46,449 nt of DNA from an uncultured bacterium. GTDB taxonomy: Bacteria > Bacillota_I > Bacilli_A > RFN20 > CAG-826. The position numbers and the translations under genes are program-made. Below are positions 8,531-16,999 of the stretch, piece after piece (the stretch's first letter is position 1; every line of letters starts with the position of its first letter). The stretch lies in the NCBI GenBank assembly GCA_949292105.1, contig CASEYK010000018.1, positions 69,134 to 115,582 of the forward strand, read 5' to 3'. The notes under the pieces are model-generated. The model had not been told where the DNA came from and made no database searches. It worked only from the letters and a program-made list of their open reading frames with translations.

Positions 8531-9181
8531 TTATTCTTCGCTCGTTAGCGCTCGTCTAACATAAGCGTTATGTTGCTTTTCCCACTCAATTGTTGTTATT
8601 TCTCCATGCCCTGGATAAACAATCGCTCTTTCGTCGATATTGACGATTTTTCGAAGCGAACGATTGATGAATTGACTGGAGCTAGTCGGCAAATCGCTTC
8701 TTCCAATCGATCCTTTAAATAATGAATCGCCGCTGAAAATCAAATGGCTCAATGGTAGGTAGTAAATGAGCGATCCACTCGTGTGATAAGGCGTCTTAAG
8801 ACAAACAATTTCTTCATTGAGAAGCTTTAAGATATCACCATCGTTAACAATATTGCAGTCGCTTTCAATGACAAATGGTTCGCCAATCATTGATGAAACA
8901 TTTAAAGATGCATCTTTCAGAAGATATAAATCTTCACTGGACACATAAATCTCAATCTGATATTGCTCAGCTAGATAATTAGCACACTGGATATGATCAA
9001 AATGCCCATGTGTCAATAATATAGCACATAACTCCAACTGATGGGCTTCAACATAACTGACGATTTGTTCGAAATAATCCGCTGGATCAATGACAACACA
9101 TCGATTGTTTTCATCGATAATAAGATAAGCATTTGAACAAAATGTATCAGCCGATGGTAAAAATGGTTGGACGCGCACCAT
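8531..9181 (-). CDS. MBL-fold metal-dependent hydrolase (GloB-like)
   Basis: A 216-aa metallo-beta-lactamase-fold protein. The binuclear metal site is visible: THGHFDH near 57-63, the His in YHTSGS near 131-136, FSGDSLF near 149-155 and a late PGHGE near 190-194. This resembles the small hydroxyacylglutathione-hydrolase-like enzymes of Firmicutes, whose substrates vary; the exact thioester or other substrate cannot be read from sequence. It begins 15 bp after rpmG and ends 12 bp before efp, so it is probably cotranscribed with both. No Shine-Dalgarno is evident before the ATG. Confidence 0.88.
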   Translation of the reverse strand: MVRVQPFLPSADTFCSNAYLIIDENNRCVVIDPADYFEQIVSYVEAHQLELCAILLTHGHFDHIQCANYLAEQYQIEIYVSSEDLYLLKDASLNVSSMIGEPFVIESDCNIVNDGDILKLLNEEIVCLKTPYHTSGSLIYYLPLSHLIFSGDSLFKGSIGRSDLPTSSSQFINRSLRKIVNIDERAIVYPGHGEITTIEWEKQHNAYVRRALTSEE

Positions 9182-9196
9182 ATATCAAACGATTAA

Positions 9197-9361
9197 CTAT
9201 TTTTTCTTTTCGACATGAAGTGTCTTTTTGTTGCAGCGTGGGCAATATTTATTTTTTTCTAAACGGGCTGTTTGGTGCTTACGATTTTTTGAAGTAATAT
9301 AATTCTCTTCCCCACAAACACTACATTTGAGAGTTAATGATACACGATCTTCTTTTGCCAT
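9197..9361 (-). CDS. rpmG: 50S ribosomal protein L33, zinc-binding form
   Basis: A 54-aa protein read directly from the sequence: it begins MAKEDRVSLTLKCSVCGEEN, has SKNRKHQTARLE in the middle and ends in a Lys-rich tail. The two CxxC pairs (KCSVC and YCPRC) mark the zinc-binding (C+) type of L33. GGAG lies 6 nt before the ATG. It heads the rpmG-MBL-efp-yneF unit and has its own promoter with an extended -10. Confidence 0.95.
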   Translation of the reverse strand: MAKEDRVSLTLKCSVCGEENYITSKNRKHQTARLEKNKYCPRCNKKTLHVEKKK

Positions 9362-9393
9362 AAAGTTCTCCTTCTAATATAAATGCGAACAAT

Positions 9394-9422
9394 ATTTTAT
9401 CATTGATAAAGTTTAATGCAAA
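9394..9422 (-). promoter_or_regulatory. Promoter of rpmG with extended -10
   Basis: On the minus strand, TTTGCA (-35, 9417-9422), a 17-bp spacer ending in TGA, and TAAAAT (-10, 9394-9399). The TG one base before the -10 makes it an extended -10. The leader would be about 27 nt and contains GGAG. Confidence 0.6.
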
Positions 9423-9455
9423 GACAAAAATAACAACTAATGAGTAAAAAGAGGG

Positions 9456-9464
9456 TGCTATAAT
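9456..9464 (+). promoter_or_regulatory. Extended -10 promoter directly abutting ispG
   Basis: TGC followed by a perfect TATAAT. Seven bases separate the hexamer from the ispG ATG at 9472, so transcription should begin at or within a base of the start codon. No Shine-Dalgarno lies between. This predicts a leaderless message. Confidence 0.65.
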
Positions 9465-9471
9465 AAAATGC

Positions 9472-10527
9472 ATGGAAATATCAAGAACTAAAACAAAGCC
9501 AATAAAAATTGGAAATATACAAATGGGCGGACAAAATAAAGTGCTCATTCAATCGATGTGCAATATTAAAACAGAAAGGATTGATGAGGTAGTCGCTCAA
9601 ATCAATCGCTGCGCCAAACTCGGAGCCGATTTAATGCGCGTTTCGATAATGGATATGAAGGACGCTGAAGCCATCAAAGAGATTAAAAAAGGCATTTCTA
9701 TTCCTCTCGTTGGCGATATCCATTTTGATTATCGCCTCGCTCTAAAAGCGATGGAAAACGGAATTGATAAAATTCGAATTAATCCAGGCAATATTGGAAA
9801 AAAAGAAAATATCAAAGCCGTCGTCGATATGGCCAAGGCTAAACATATTCCAATTCGTATCGGAGTTAATTCTGGCTCGTTAGACACATCGATTCACGAT
9901 TACTCTTCTCTATATCATGCTCAAGATTTGCTCCGCTCCGCTCAAAAACATGTCTCAATTTTGGAAGAATACGATTTTCATGACATCGTTATTTCGCTCA
10001 AAGGTTCAAATGCAATTGAGACAATCGAGGCTTATCGATTGGCAAGTAAGACTTTTCCTTACCCGCTCCATCTGGGCATTACTGAAGCTGGATATGAACA
10101 AATTTCACTTGTTAGAAGTTCTGCCACTCTTTCGCCTTTGCTTTTAGAAGGAATTGGCGATACAATCCGCATTTCGATTACAGGAGAGCCTGAGCAAGAG
10201 ATTATTGCTGCCAAACGCTTACTCCACGATCTAGGTTTATACAAAAATTATCCAACTCTTGTCTCTTGCCCAACATGTGGTCGCACACAAGTAAATGTTG
10301 AAAAACTAGCTAGACAAGTTATGGAATATCTAGAACAGGTCAACAAAGATATCCATGTGGCGGTTATGGGATGCGTAGTCAATGGACCTGGCGAAGCTAA
10401 AAATGCCGACATCGGCATCGCCGGAGGCATTCACGAATACATTATTTTCAAAAAGGACAAAATCATTGCTCACGTTAAAGAGCAAGATGCTTTTGAAATT
10501 CTCAAACAAGAAATCGATAAACTTTAA
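9472..10527 (+). CDS. ispG: 4-hydroxy-3-methylbut-2-enyl diphosphate synthase
   Basis: Fe-S enzyme of the MEP isoprenoid pathway that converts methylerythritol cyclodiphosphate to HMBPP. Visible signatures are an N-terminal TIM-barrel with VGDIHFDYRLAL and KIRINPGNIG, and a C-terminal cluster domain with SCPTCGRTQ and VMGCVVNGPGEA, which supplies three cysteine ligands and the conserved Glu. Length 351 aa is normal for the bacterial form. It has no ribosome-binding site and an extended -10 only 7 nt upstream. The stop shares TTAA with that of the convergent nfo. The next MEP enzyme, ispH, is 1 kb downstream on the same strand but separated by nfo. Confidence 0.96.
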   Translation: MEISRTKTKPIKIGNIQMGGQNKVLIQSMCNIKTERIDEVVAQINRCAKLGADLMRVSIMDMKDAEAIKEIKKGISIPLVGDIHFDYRLALKAMENGIDKIRINPGNIGKKENIKAVVDMAKAKHIPIRIGVNSGSLDTSIHDYSSLYHAQDLLRSAQKHVSILEEYDFHDIVISLKGSNAIETIEAYRLASKTFPYPLHLGITEAGYEQISLVRSSATLSPLLLEGIGDTIRISITGEPEQEIIAAKRLLHDLGLYKNYPTLVSCPTCGRTQVNVEKLARQVMEYLEQVNKDIHVAVMGCVVNGPGEAKNADIGIAGGIHEYIIFKKDKIIAHVKEQDAFEILKQEIDKL

Positions 10528-11423
10528 TTATCATTTTCAAATTGGCTTTTCCATCCATCGATGTAATGGCCGCTTTTTAACATTTCAATTTCGATTTTAT
10601 ATGGGGCATGCCCGTTGATATATGGTGTTTCCAAAATTTTCGGAATTCCATCCAACAAAGGATAATGAACAAATCGATAAAGTTGATTAAAACCAATTTC
10701 ACCATAGCCGATGTTTTCGTGGCGGTCTTTATTCGCTCCGCGAACATTTTTCGAATCGTTAATATGAACACATAAGATGCGTTTAATACCGACTACACGG
10801 TCGAATTCTTCTAACAAAGCATCAATATCGAAAACATCATACCCGGCATCATTCATATGACAAGTATCGAGGCAAACGCCCAATCGGTCAGGATGACGAG
10901 AGAGGGCAATAATTTGAGCAATTTGTTCAAAACTTGATCCAATTTCGCTCCCTTTTCCAGCCATGGTTTCCAAAGCAATTTTGACATTCGTGCCATCGCT
11001 GTCAAAAACTTCGTTTAAAACTTCGGCTAATTGTTTGATGGCGGTTTCTGCTCCTGCTCCGACATGCGCACCGGGATGGAGAACTAATATGCATACTCCA
11101 AAATCATTTGTTCTTCTCAACTCGCTCACAATTGTATCTTTAGCAAAGGAGCGCATCTCTGGTTTAGTAACATTCGCTCCATTGATAACATAAGGAGCAT
11201 GAACAACGACTTTGCTTAAATCAATGCCATGCTCTAAACATAGTTTTTTACCTTCATCGATATTTAATTCGCTCGTCGGTTTGCGAGTTGTGTTTTGAGG
11301 GGCACCAGTATAAAATATAAATGTATTTGCACCGTAAGAAACCGCTTCTTCAACACATCCGGCAAAATATGATGGGGCGGCTAGAGAAACATGTGAACCA
11401 ATAAATAATTTTTCTTCTTTCAT
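10524..11423 (-). CDS. nfo: Endonuclease IV (AP endonuclease)
   Basis: Base-excision-repair endonuclease that nicks DNA 5' to abasic sites using three metal ions. The family motifs are visible: GSHVS at the start, LHPGAHVG, the IALETMAGKG stretch, LGVCLDTCHMNDAGYD, HINDSKN and HENIGYGEIG. I start it at ATG 11423 (299 aa), about 10 nt after GAAGG; a GTG 30 nt further upstream is possible but would sit near the start of transcription. It is divergent from ispH and convergent with ispG, overlapping the latter by 4 bp. Confidence 0.95.
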   Translation of the reverse strand: MKEEKLFIGSHVSLAAPSYFAGCVEEAVSYGANTFIFYTGAPQNTTRKPTSELNIDEGKKLCLEHGIDLSKVVVHAPYVINGANVTKPEMRSFAKDTIVSELRRTNDFGVCILVLHPGAHVGAGAETAIKQLAEVLNEVFDSDGTNVKIALETMAGKGSEIGSSFEQIAQIIALSRHPDRLGVCLDTCHMNDAGYDVFDIDALLEEFDRVVGIKRILCVHINDSKNVRGANKDRHENIGYGEIGFNQLYRFVHYPLLDGIPKILETPYINGHAPYKIEIEMLKSGHYIDGWKSQFENDN

Positions 11424-11444
11424 ACTTTTTTTACCTTCTTTGTT

Positions 11445-11450
11445 ATTATA
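11445..11450 (-). promoter_or_regulatory. -10 box of nfo
   Basis: A perfect TATAAT on the minus strand, 21 nt before the chosen nfo ATG, with GAAGG in the short leader. The -35 region is weak. A short dyad of GCG and CGC arms around an A run lies just upstream, in the nfo-ispH divergent space. Confidence 0.5.
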
Positions 11451-11485
11451 CACGCTAAAAAAGCGTTATACATATCCAACGCTCA

Positions 11486-11494
11486 TGATATTAT
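11486..11494 (+). promoter_or_regulatory. Extended -10 promoter directly abutting ispH
   Basis: TGA followed by TATTAT, ending 6 nt before the ispH ATG at 11501. Transcription would start at the ATG. A second TATAAT at 11492-11497 overlaps it but is too close to the ATG for a leaderless start. No Shine-Dalgarno is present. Confidence 0.5.
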
Positions 11495-11500
11495 AATTTC

Positions 11501-12373
11501 ATGAGAAAAATTGTTGTCGTTCAGCCAAAAGGCTATTGCGCAGGTGTCGTAAGGGCAATTAATATTGCTAAAATCGCTAAACGTGAAAATCCAGATAAAC
11601 CTGTCTATGTGCTCGGCCAATTAGTCCACAATTCAATTGTTTTGAATATGCTTAAACAAAGCGGTATCAATACACTCTACATCGAAGGAAAACCGCTGAT
11701 TGAGACAATCAAATTTGTTCCGCGCGACGGTGTGATTGTTTTAGGCGCACACGGCCACTCCAAAGAAATCGACAAATATATAAAAAAGCACAACATCAAA
11801 TGCTATGACGCAACTTGTCCTAAAGTAAATAACAACTTTGCACTAATCGAAAAAGAATTAGCTGAAGGACATCAAGTTATTTTTATCGGTATCAATCATC
11901 ATCCTGAATCTACCGCTGCTAAATCGATATCAAAAGATGTTTTTCTCTATGATGTAAATCAACCATTTAACTACCATTTAATTACTGATGATGCTCCTTT
12001 TGTCGTAAATCAAACAACTTTAAACATCGTTAATTTAAAGGAGATTCATCAAGATATTTTGCGCCAAATTCCAATGGCACGAATCCAAGATGAGATATGC
12101 AATGCGACGCGAATTAGACAAGAAGGCATTATCAATCTTCCTACTGATATTGACGCTATAATTGTTGTTGGCGATTATACTTCTTCCAACACTAACCGGC
12201 TTTTCGAAATTGCGAAAAGCTCTCATCCCAATGCTTTGGTTTTGCTCATTCAAAAGCAGTCCGAACTCGACTGGGATGCTCTTCTTAACAAGCAGCACAT
12301 CGCTTTGGTGTCAGGAGCTAGCACTCCTCCTGAAGTCGTTGATGAAATTTATTCAGCGCTTTTAAATTTTTAA
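11501..12373 (+). CDS. ispH: 4-hydroxy-3-methylbut-2-enyl diphosphate reductase
   Basis: Terminal Fe-S enzyme of the MEP pathway, producing IPP and DMAPP from HMBPP. The three cluster cysteines are C13 (GYCAGV), C106 (DATCPKV) and C200 (EICNATRIRQ). The active-site motifs VYVLGQLVHN, GAHGHSKE, GINHHPE and VNQTTLN are present. Length 290 aa is standard. It has no ribosome-binding site, and a -10-like element ends 6 nt before the ATG, as for ispG. Its stop overlaps that of nif3 at TTAA. Confidence 0.97.
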   Translation: MRKIVVVQPKGYCAGVVRAINIAKIAKRENPDKPVYVLGQLVHNSIVLNMLKQSGINTLYIEGKPLIETIKFVPRDGVIVLGAHGHSKEIDKYIKKHNIKCYDATCPKVNNNFALIEKELAEGHQVIFIGINHHPESTAAKSISKDVFLYDVNQPFNYHLITDDAPFVVNQTTLNIVNLKEIHQDILRQIPMARIQDEICNATRIRQEGIINLPTDIDAIIVVGDYTSSNTNRLFEIAKSSHPNALVLLIQKQSELDWDALLNKQHIALVSGASTPPEVVDEIYSALLNF

Positions 12374-13140
12374 ATGACAGTCGGCTCTTTTTCATGGTCG
12401 ATTGTTGTAATAATTAGCGTTTTATCCAATTCTAAAAGAATTGTTTTCATTTGATCCATGAAAATTTTCTCAATTTCATGCGGAAGATCTAAATAATTGA
12501 AATGAGCATTGACAATATCTCTTCTCACATGATGAGGAGCGTCGCCAGAAATATAGATATCACTGCCATTATCTTTTGCTATTTTCCAACCGCGCGAACC
12601 TCCTCCGCCGACAATAGAAACTTTTTTAACATAAGATTTGCCTTCTTTAATCAATAGCCCATAGCTGACGCCCAAGCGATTTTTGGCGTATTCAGCGAAG
12701 TCATCAATAAACATTGGCTCTTTTAAATAACCGACACGCATCATTTTATCATTTTCATCGGGAACGACATTATAAAGCCCGAGGGCTTTCATCAATGCAT
12801 CGTTCATCCCGCGATGTCCCGTATCAAAGTTAGTGTGCATGCTATAGATAGGTATTTCCATCTTTTCCATAAGCTCACACAATTCCTTCTTTTCTTGATT
12901 GTGCTTAAAAACAAAATTTCTCGTTCCAAACAAGAATGGGTGATGCGTAATAATTAAGTCGGGTTTTTGTTCCATTTCTCTCACAATCGCGAAAACTTCC
13001 CAATCAAAATCTAAACAAATCAATACATGATTTGTCTCTTTTTTAAACTGTCCACACATCAAGCCGACATAATCGCCTGGTGAAGCTATTTTTCGTGGGA
13101 AGAGTTTTCCGAGTTTAGAAATGAGATGGTATGTGTTCAT
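12370..13140 (-). CDS. Nif3-like dinuclear metal-centre protein (YqfO), short form
   Basis: NIF3/YqfO family member; members bind two metal ions, and their catalytic role is debated. Visible metal ligands are THHPF near residues 65-69, HTNFD near 101-105, and a C-terminal pair around SGDAPHH and the downstream His/Glu. At 256 aa it lacks the PII/CutA-like middle domain of the roughly 370-aa Bacillus YqfO, so it matches the short Escherichia coli YbgI type in length. It follows trmK with an ATGA overlap; the trmK-nif3 pair after rpoD is the normal Firmicutes order. Its stop shares TTAA with ispH. Confidence 0.92.
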   Translation of the reverse strand: MNTYHLISKLGKLFPRKIASPGDYVGLMCGQFKKETNHVLICLDFDWEVFAIVREMEQKPDLIITHHPFLFGTRNFVFKHNQEKKELCELMEKMEIPIYSMHTNFDTGHRGMNDALMKALGLYNVVPDENDKMMRVGYLKEPMFIDDFAEYAKNRLGVSYGLLIKEGKSYVKKVSIVGGGGSRGWKIAKDNGSDIYISGDAPHHVRRDIVNAHFNYLDLPHEIEKIFMDQMKTILLELDKTLIITTIDHEKEPTVI

Positions 13141-13802
13141 GATAATTTATTCCTAATTCGTTGTTTTTCGCTAAGAAGTTGTTGGATGCGCTGTTGAGGA
13201 AGATTATTTTTTTCTAAAATAGAATCAATCTCTTTGATTCGTTCTTGACACTTTTCTTTGAAGAGAGCGCTTTTCTCTTCACTCAATATCGGACCAAATT
13301 CAAAATCTTCATCGGAATAAATAGCCCTTCCAGCTCTGATAAATTTAATAATTTCGTAAAAGATATTGTCTTCTTTGACCATCTTTTCTTCAGCGATAAC
13401 ATAACCATTTTGACAGACGAATTCACGAACAGCCTTATTAGCTGTGTGGGCGTCAATTATAATCGTATCAATACGATGCAACTTTTCTATATCCTTTCTA
13501 AGGATATCAATAATAGTATGACCGCCAAGACCAGCTAAAATAATTGTTTTTACTGTAGGAGGCAAATCAGCAAGACCATCGCTTAAAAGAGGTATTACTT
13601 CATCCTCTAAACCACTATTAATTACAGCTTTCAATAATCGATTATATGGACCTTTTTTGTTTTCGACGGCATATCCTTTTACAATTCGTTTGTTATCCGC
13701 AAGCGAAATGATTAATTTGCCATGATCTGCTCCGATATCCGCCACAACCGTATTTGGCACCATATCGTATATACATTTTAAACGCTTAGAGAGAACAATC
13801 AT
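13137..13802 (-). CDS. trmK: tRNA (adenine(22)-N(1))-methyltransferase
   Basis: TrmK (YqfN) methylates N1 of A22 in the D-loop of certain tRNAs using S-adenosylmethionine. The 221-aa protein has the SAM-binding motif [12 protein letters not shown] near residues 19-30, the acidic strand end [10 protein letters not shown], the conserved AGLGGHTI loop, and a C-terminal coiled-coil stretch rich in Glu and Lys typical of the family. It overlaps the rpoD stop by 4 bp (ATGA) and nif3 by 4 bp, so all three are probably coupled. Confidence 0.94.
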   Translation of the reverse strand: MIVLSKRLKCIYDMVPNTVVADIGADHGKLIISLADNKRIVKGYAVENKKGPYNRLLKAVINSGLEDEVIPLLSDGLADLPPTVKTIILAGLGGHTIIDILRKDIEKLHRIDTIIIDAHTANKAVREFVCQNGYVIAEEKMVKEDNIFYEIIKFIRAGRAIYSDEDFEFGPILSEEKSALFKEKCQERIKEIDSILEKNNLPQQRIQQLLSEKQRIRNKLS

Positions 13803-15094
13803 GGACGACCTCGATAATCTCCTAGCCTACGGCTTTTAGTTGGATGTTTTAGTTTTTTAATCGCTTTAGCTTCAATTTGACGAATACGCTCACGAGTAAC
13901 GCCAAACTCTTTACCGACTTCTTCTAGTGTGCGAGGGCGATTGTCATCTAGGCCATATCGCAGACGAATTACTCTTTCTTCTCGATCGGTTAATTCGTCA
14001 AGGACCTTATATAGTTCCTCTTTTAAAAGTTGATTGGTTGTATAGTCAACAGGTGATTCGCTTTCTTTATCTTCGATAAAATCGCCTAAATGTGAATCAT
14101 CTTCTTCACCGATTGGTGATTCTAGAGAAACTGGTTCAAGAGCGATTCTTTGAATCTCTCGAATACGGCGAGGATTGAGATTGGCATTGTCTTTCATCTC
14201 CGCTGCGATTTCTTCTGCGGTTGGTTCGCGGCCTAACTCTTGAATCAACTGTCTTTTGACTCTTGTGATTTTGTTAATGGTTTCGACCATGTGAACAGGA
14301 ATACGAATAGTTCGCGCCTGGTCAGCGATGGCTCTTGTCGTCGCCTGGCGTATCCACCAAGTAGCGTATGTTGAAAATTTATAACCTTTCGTGTAGTCAA
14401 ATTTATCAACGGCTTTCATAAGCCCGAGATTGCCTTCTTGAATCAAGTCAAGAAAAAGCATTCCGCGTCCGACATAATGTTTAGCGATATTGACAACGAG
14501 TCGAAGATTGGCATTAATTAATTTTTGTTTAGCTTCTTCGTCACCTTCTAAAATCTTTTTCGCTAAAATCGGCTCTTCTTCAGGCTTAAGTAAATTGTAT
14601 TTACCTATCTCTTTTAGATACATTTTTACTGAATCATTAGTTTTTACTTCTCCGCTCAATGAGACATCGAGATTGTCAACATCGATATCAGCTTCATCTG
14701 TTGGCTCAATGTCATCGTCAAAAAGAGCATCATCAGGATTGGATGCTAAATCAATGTCTTTGTCGTCGAGACTATCTAAATCATCGTCTTCCTCTTCTTC
14801 GTCTTCGTTTGTCACTTTGATGCCGTTGTCTTTGAAAAAATCCATAATTTGTTCAATGGCGTCATCATCTAACTCGTATCGGTTTAAATAGTCATATATT
14901 TCACTTTGTTCAATTGAATTGTCGGCGTTCTTCGCTTTTTTCAAAAGTTTCTTTTCCATATCCTCTAAAGAGAACAGTTCGCCGTTTTCATCATAGATGA
15001 CTGGTCTGGCCTTCTTTTTGTTAATGCGAGGAGTACCTGGTTCATTATCCTTCTTTTTTGGTCGTCCTCGACCTTTCTTCTTCTCTTCTTCCAT
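13799..15094 (-). CDS. rpoD: RNA polymerase primary sigma factor SigA/RpoD
   Basis: Housekeeping sigma factor. Region 2 contains the family block ending in [14 protein letters not shown], and [10 protein letters not shown] for -10 melting; region 3 follows, and region 4 ends with [17 protein letters not shown], the -35-binding helix. At 431 aa it is longer than the Bacillus SigA because of its N-terminus: residues 5-15 include an AT-hook-like GRGRPKKK, then a region 1.1-like fold, then a long acidic run (about 95-140). GGAGGG precedes the ATG. It begins 2 bp after the dnaG stop, and trmK overlaps its end: the conserved dnaG-rpoD macromolecular-synthesis unit. Confidence 0.97.
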   Translation of the reverse strand: MEEEKKKGRGRPKKKDNEPGTPRINKKKARPVIYDENGELFSLEDMEKKLLKKAKNADNSIEQSEIYDYLNRYELDDDAIEQIMDFFKDNGIKVTNEDEEEEDDDLDSLDDKDIDLASNPDDALFDDDIEPTDEADIDVDNLDVSLSGEVKTNDSVKMYLKEIGKYNLLKPEEEPILAKKILEGDEEAKQKLINANLRLVVNIAKHYVGRGMLFLDLIQEGNLGLMKAVDKFDYTKGYKFSTYATWWIRQATTRAIADQARTIRIPVHMVETINKITRVKRQLIQELGREPTAEEIAAEMKDNANLNPRRIREIQRIALEPVSLESPIGEEDDSHLGDFIEDKESESPVDYTTNQLLKEELYKVLDELTDREERVIRLRYGLDDNRPRTLEEVGKEFGVTRERIRQIEAKAIKKLKHPTKSRRLGDYRGRP

Positions 15095-15096
15095 GT

Positions 15097-16905
15097 TTAG
15101 TTTCCCTCCTTTTTATACTTTTCTTTTCTCATTCTCATTCGATTGTGATCGGCCAAGATTCTTGCTTTCTCTCGGTCATCTTTCCCTTTTAACGATTGGG
15201 TCAACATATCGTTTTCGAAGATTTTTTCTTTTTCAGAATTGATAACTTTTAAATATTCGTTTAAAAGATTTTCATCACATTTTTTCGGATGATATTTTTC
15301 AAAATAAATTTCGCTGATTTTGCCGATTAATGCATCTTTGTCTTCAATATCGCTGTTTTCGAGTGCGCCAATGATTTCATAGAGCTCAAAATCGCCACAC
15401 TCTTTGACATAGTCGACTAAGAAAGTAGCAATTTTGCGATAGACTTCATCGTAAAAACCATCAATATTTTTCTCATAAAAGACCACTGCTGACGAATTTT
15501 GTAGCATTTGGTATAAGAACTCGCGCTCAACTAATTCAAGCCGTCTGAGACCTTTTTTCTCAGGCTGAAATTTATTCATAACTTGATGAGCAGTGATATA
15601 AGTCGGCGATAATTCATAAGAATCGACTAACTTGCGAATAGCATCACTTTCAAATCCAGTTACTTTTGCCAATCGATAAATGTAGTTATCTCTTTCAAAT
15701 GCGTCTTTGGTGTTTTTTAAGATTGGCAAAAAGGATTCTAAAATTTTCTTTCTTTCACTAACACTTCCGTTCGCACCGCGGTTTTGATAGTAAGAGAGAA
15801 CAAAATCGATACGGTCGACAAGATTATTCAAATATTTTTTTAGTGCTTCTGGACCATCTTGATTGAGTATTTCATCGGGGTCCTTGAGATTGCCTTCGGC
15901 ATTGACAATACGGCAGGGAATTTGATGTCGAGCTAATAGATTAGCAGTTCGCAGCGTTGCACTTTGCCCAGCAGCATCACCATCTAGGCAAAGGCGAACT
16001 TCGACACCTAACTGTCGCAAAAGAAGAATGTGTTCTTCCGAAAGAGCAGTTCCCATCAAAGCGACAGAAGAATCGATACCGATTTTAGAAAGAGCAAAGA
16101 CATCGAGGAAGCCTTCCAAAATATAGATGAAACCATCAGAACGAGCACTTTGCTTGGCACGGTGGAAGTTATATAAAACATTAGCTTTTTTAAAAATGTC
16201 AGTCTCGGCACTATTGACATATTTTGGTTCATCGCTCTCATCGATTTTTCTCGCAGAAAAGCCAACTGGATGACCATTGTTGTCACAAATGGTGAAAATA
16301 ACACGTCCTTGATTGCGGTCAACTAACCGGCCATTGATGAAACTGGTGTTGCCAATCTGTTCAATGGTTTTTAGTGAATGACCGCGCTGTTGTAGGAATT
16401 TACAAGTTGTTTCCCCGTTTGGGAACGAATATCCCAACATATATTTTTCGCGCATTGAAGCATCAATATTTCGGCTTTCAAAATATGCGACTCCAGCACT
16501 GCCTTCTTCTGTTGTAAGGGCGTACTGATAATACAAAGCTAAATCTTCTAAACATTTATAAAGCGACTCAAGATGAGCATCTTTGGGTTTTTCAAAAATT
16601 TTCTTTTCTAAGCGTTCATCGTGATAATCAGAAAGTTCAGCGACTTTGCGGACAGCATCGAAATAAGGTATTTTTTCAAATTTTTGAACAAAGGTAATTG
16701 CATTTCCACCAGTTCCACAGACAAAGCAATTAAAAATTTTCTTTTCAGGTGATACGAATAAAGATGGGTTTGTGTCATCGTGAAAAGGACAAATTCCAAC
16801 ATAGTTTTTGCCTTTTTTGGTCAGAGTAATGTATGACGAAACAATACGAACAATATCCGCATGATCGAGAACATCTCTGATGAGTTCATTATCGAAATTA
16901 GCCAT
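15097..16905 (-). CDS. dnaG: DNA primase
   Basis: Synthesises RNA primers at the replication fork. The N-terminal CHC2 zinc finger is visible (CPFHDDTNP, then FNCFVCG) within the first 65 residues. The TOPRIM core shows [11 protein letters not shown] and [10 protein letters not shown], around residues 255-315. The C-terminal helicase-interaction domain is the least conserved part. Length 602 aa is typical. GGAG lies 5 nt before the ATG. It lies downstream of glyQS (80-bp gap) and upstream of rpoD (2 bp). A TATAGT-like -10 in the gap could provide its own promoter, but I am not sure of it. Confidence 0.96.
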   Translation of the reverse strand: MANFDNELIRDVLDHADIVRIVSSYITLTKKGKNYVGICPFHDDTNPSLFVSPEKKIFNCFVCGTGGNAITFVQKFEKIPYFDAVRKVAELSDYHDERLEKKIFEKPKDAHLESLYKCLEDLALYYQYALTTEEGSAGVAYFESRNIDASMREKYMLGYSFPNGETTCKFLQQRGHSLKTIEQIGNTSFINGRLVDRNQGRVIFTICDNNGHPVGFSARKIDESDEPKYVNSAETDIFKKANVLYNFHRAKQSARSDGFIYILEGFLDVFALSKIGIDSSVALMGTALSEEHILLLRQLGVEVRLCLDGDAAGQSATLRTANLLARHQIPCRIVNAEGNLKDPDEILNQDGPEALKKYLNNLVDRIDFVLSYYQNRGANGSVSERKKILESFLPILKNTKDAFERDNYIYRLAKVTGFESDAIRKLVDSYELSPTYITAHQVMNKFQPEKKGLRRLELVEREFLYQMLQNSSAVVFYEKNIDGFYDEVYRKIATFLVDYVKECGDFELYEIIGALENSDIEDKDALIGKISEIYFEKYHPKKCDENLLNEYLKVINSEKEKIFENDMLTQSLKGKDDREKARILADHNRMRMRKEKYKKEGN

Positions 16906-16975
16906 CTATACTCCTACTAGAAAACTACTATATTTCAACTATTACAGTTAAATAGTATGAATGTTAATGATTTAT

Positions 16976-16999
16976 AAAATCTTATTAATAAAAGATTTT
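16976..16999 (-). repeat. AT-rich inverted repeat at the glyQS stop
   Basis: Perfect 8-bp arms AAAATCTT and AAGATTTT around an 8-nt loop, spanning the glyQS stop codon. It could be a weak terminator between glyQS and dnaG, but with no G-C-rich stem its stability is low. It may be incidental. Confidence 0.3.

Noticed and set aside
9425-9471. A small gene between rpmG and ispG
   Set aside because: The 110-bp gap holds the two divergent promoters; no frame with a ribosome site fits.
14490-14891. A long antisense reading frame across rpoD rich in Ser
   Set aside because: It is the mirror of the acidic region and conserved sigma-factor codons of rpoD; it has no ribosome site or family resemblance.
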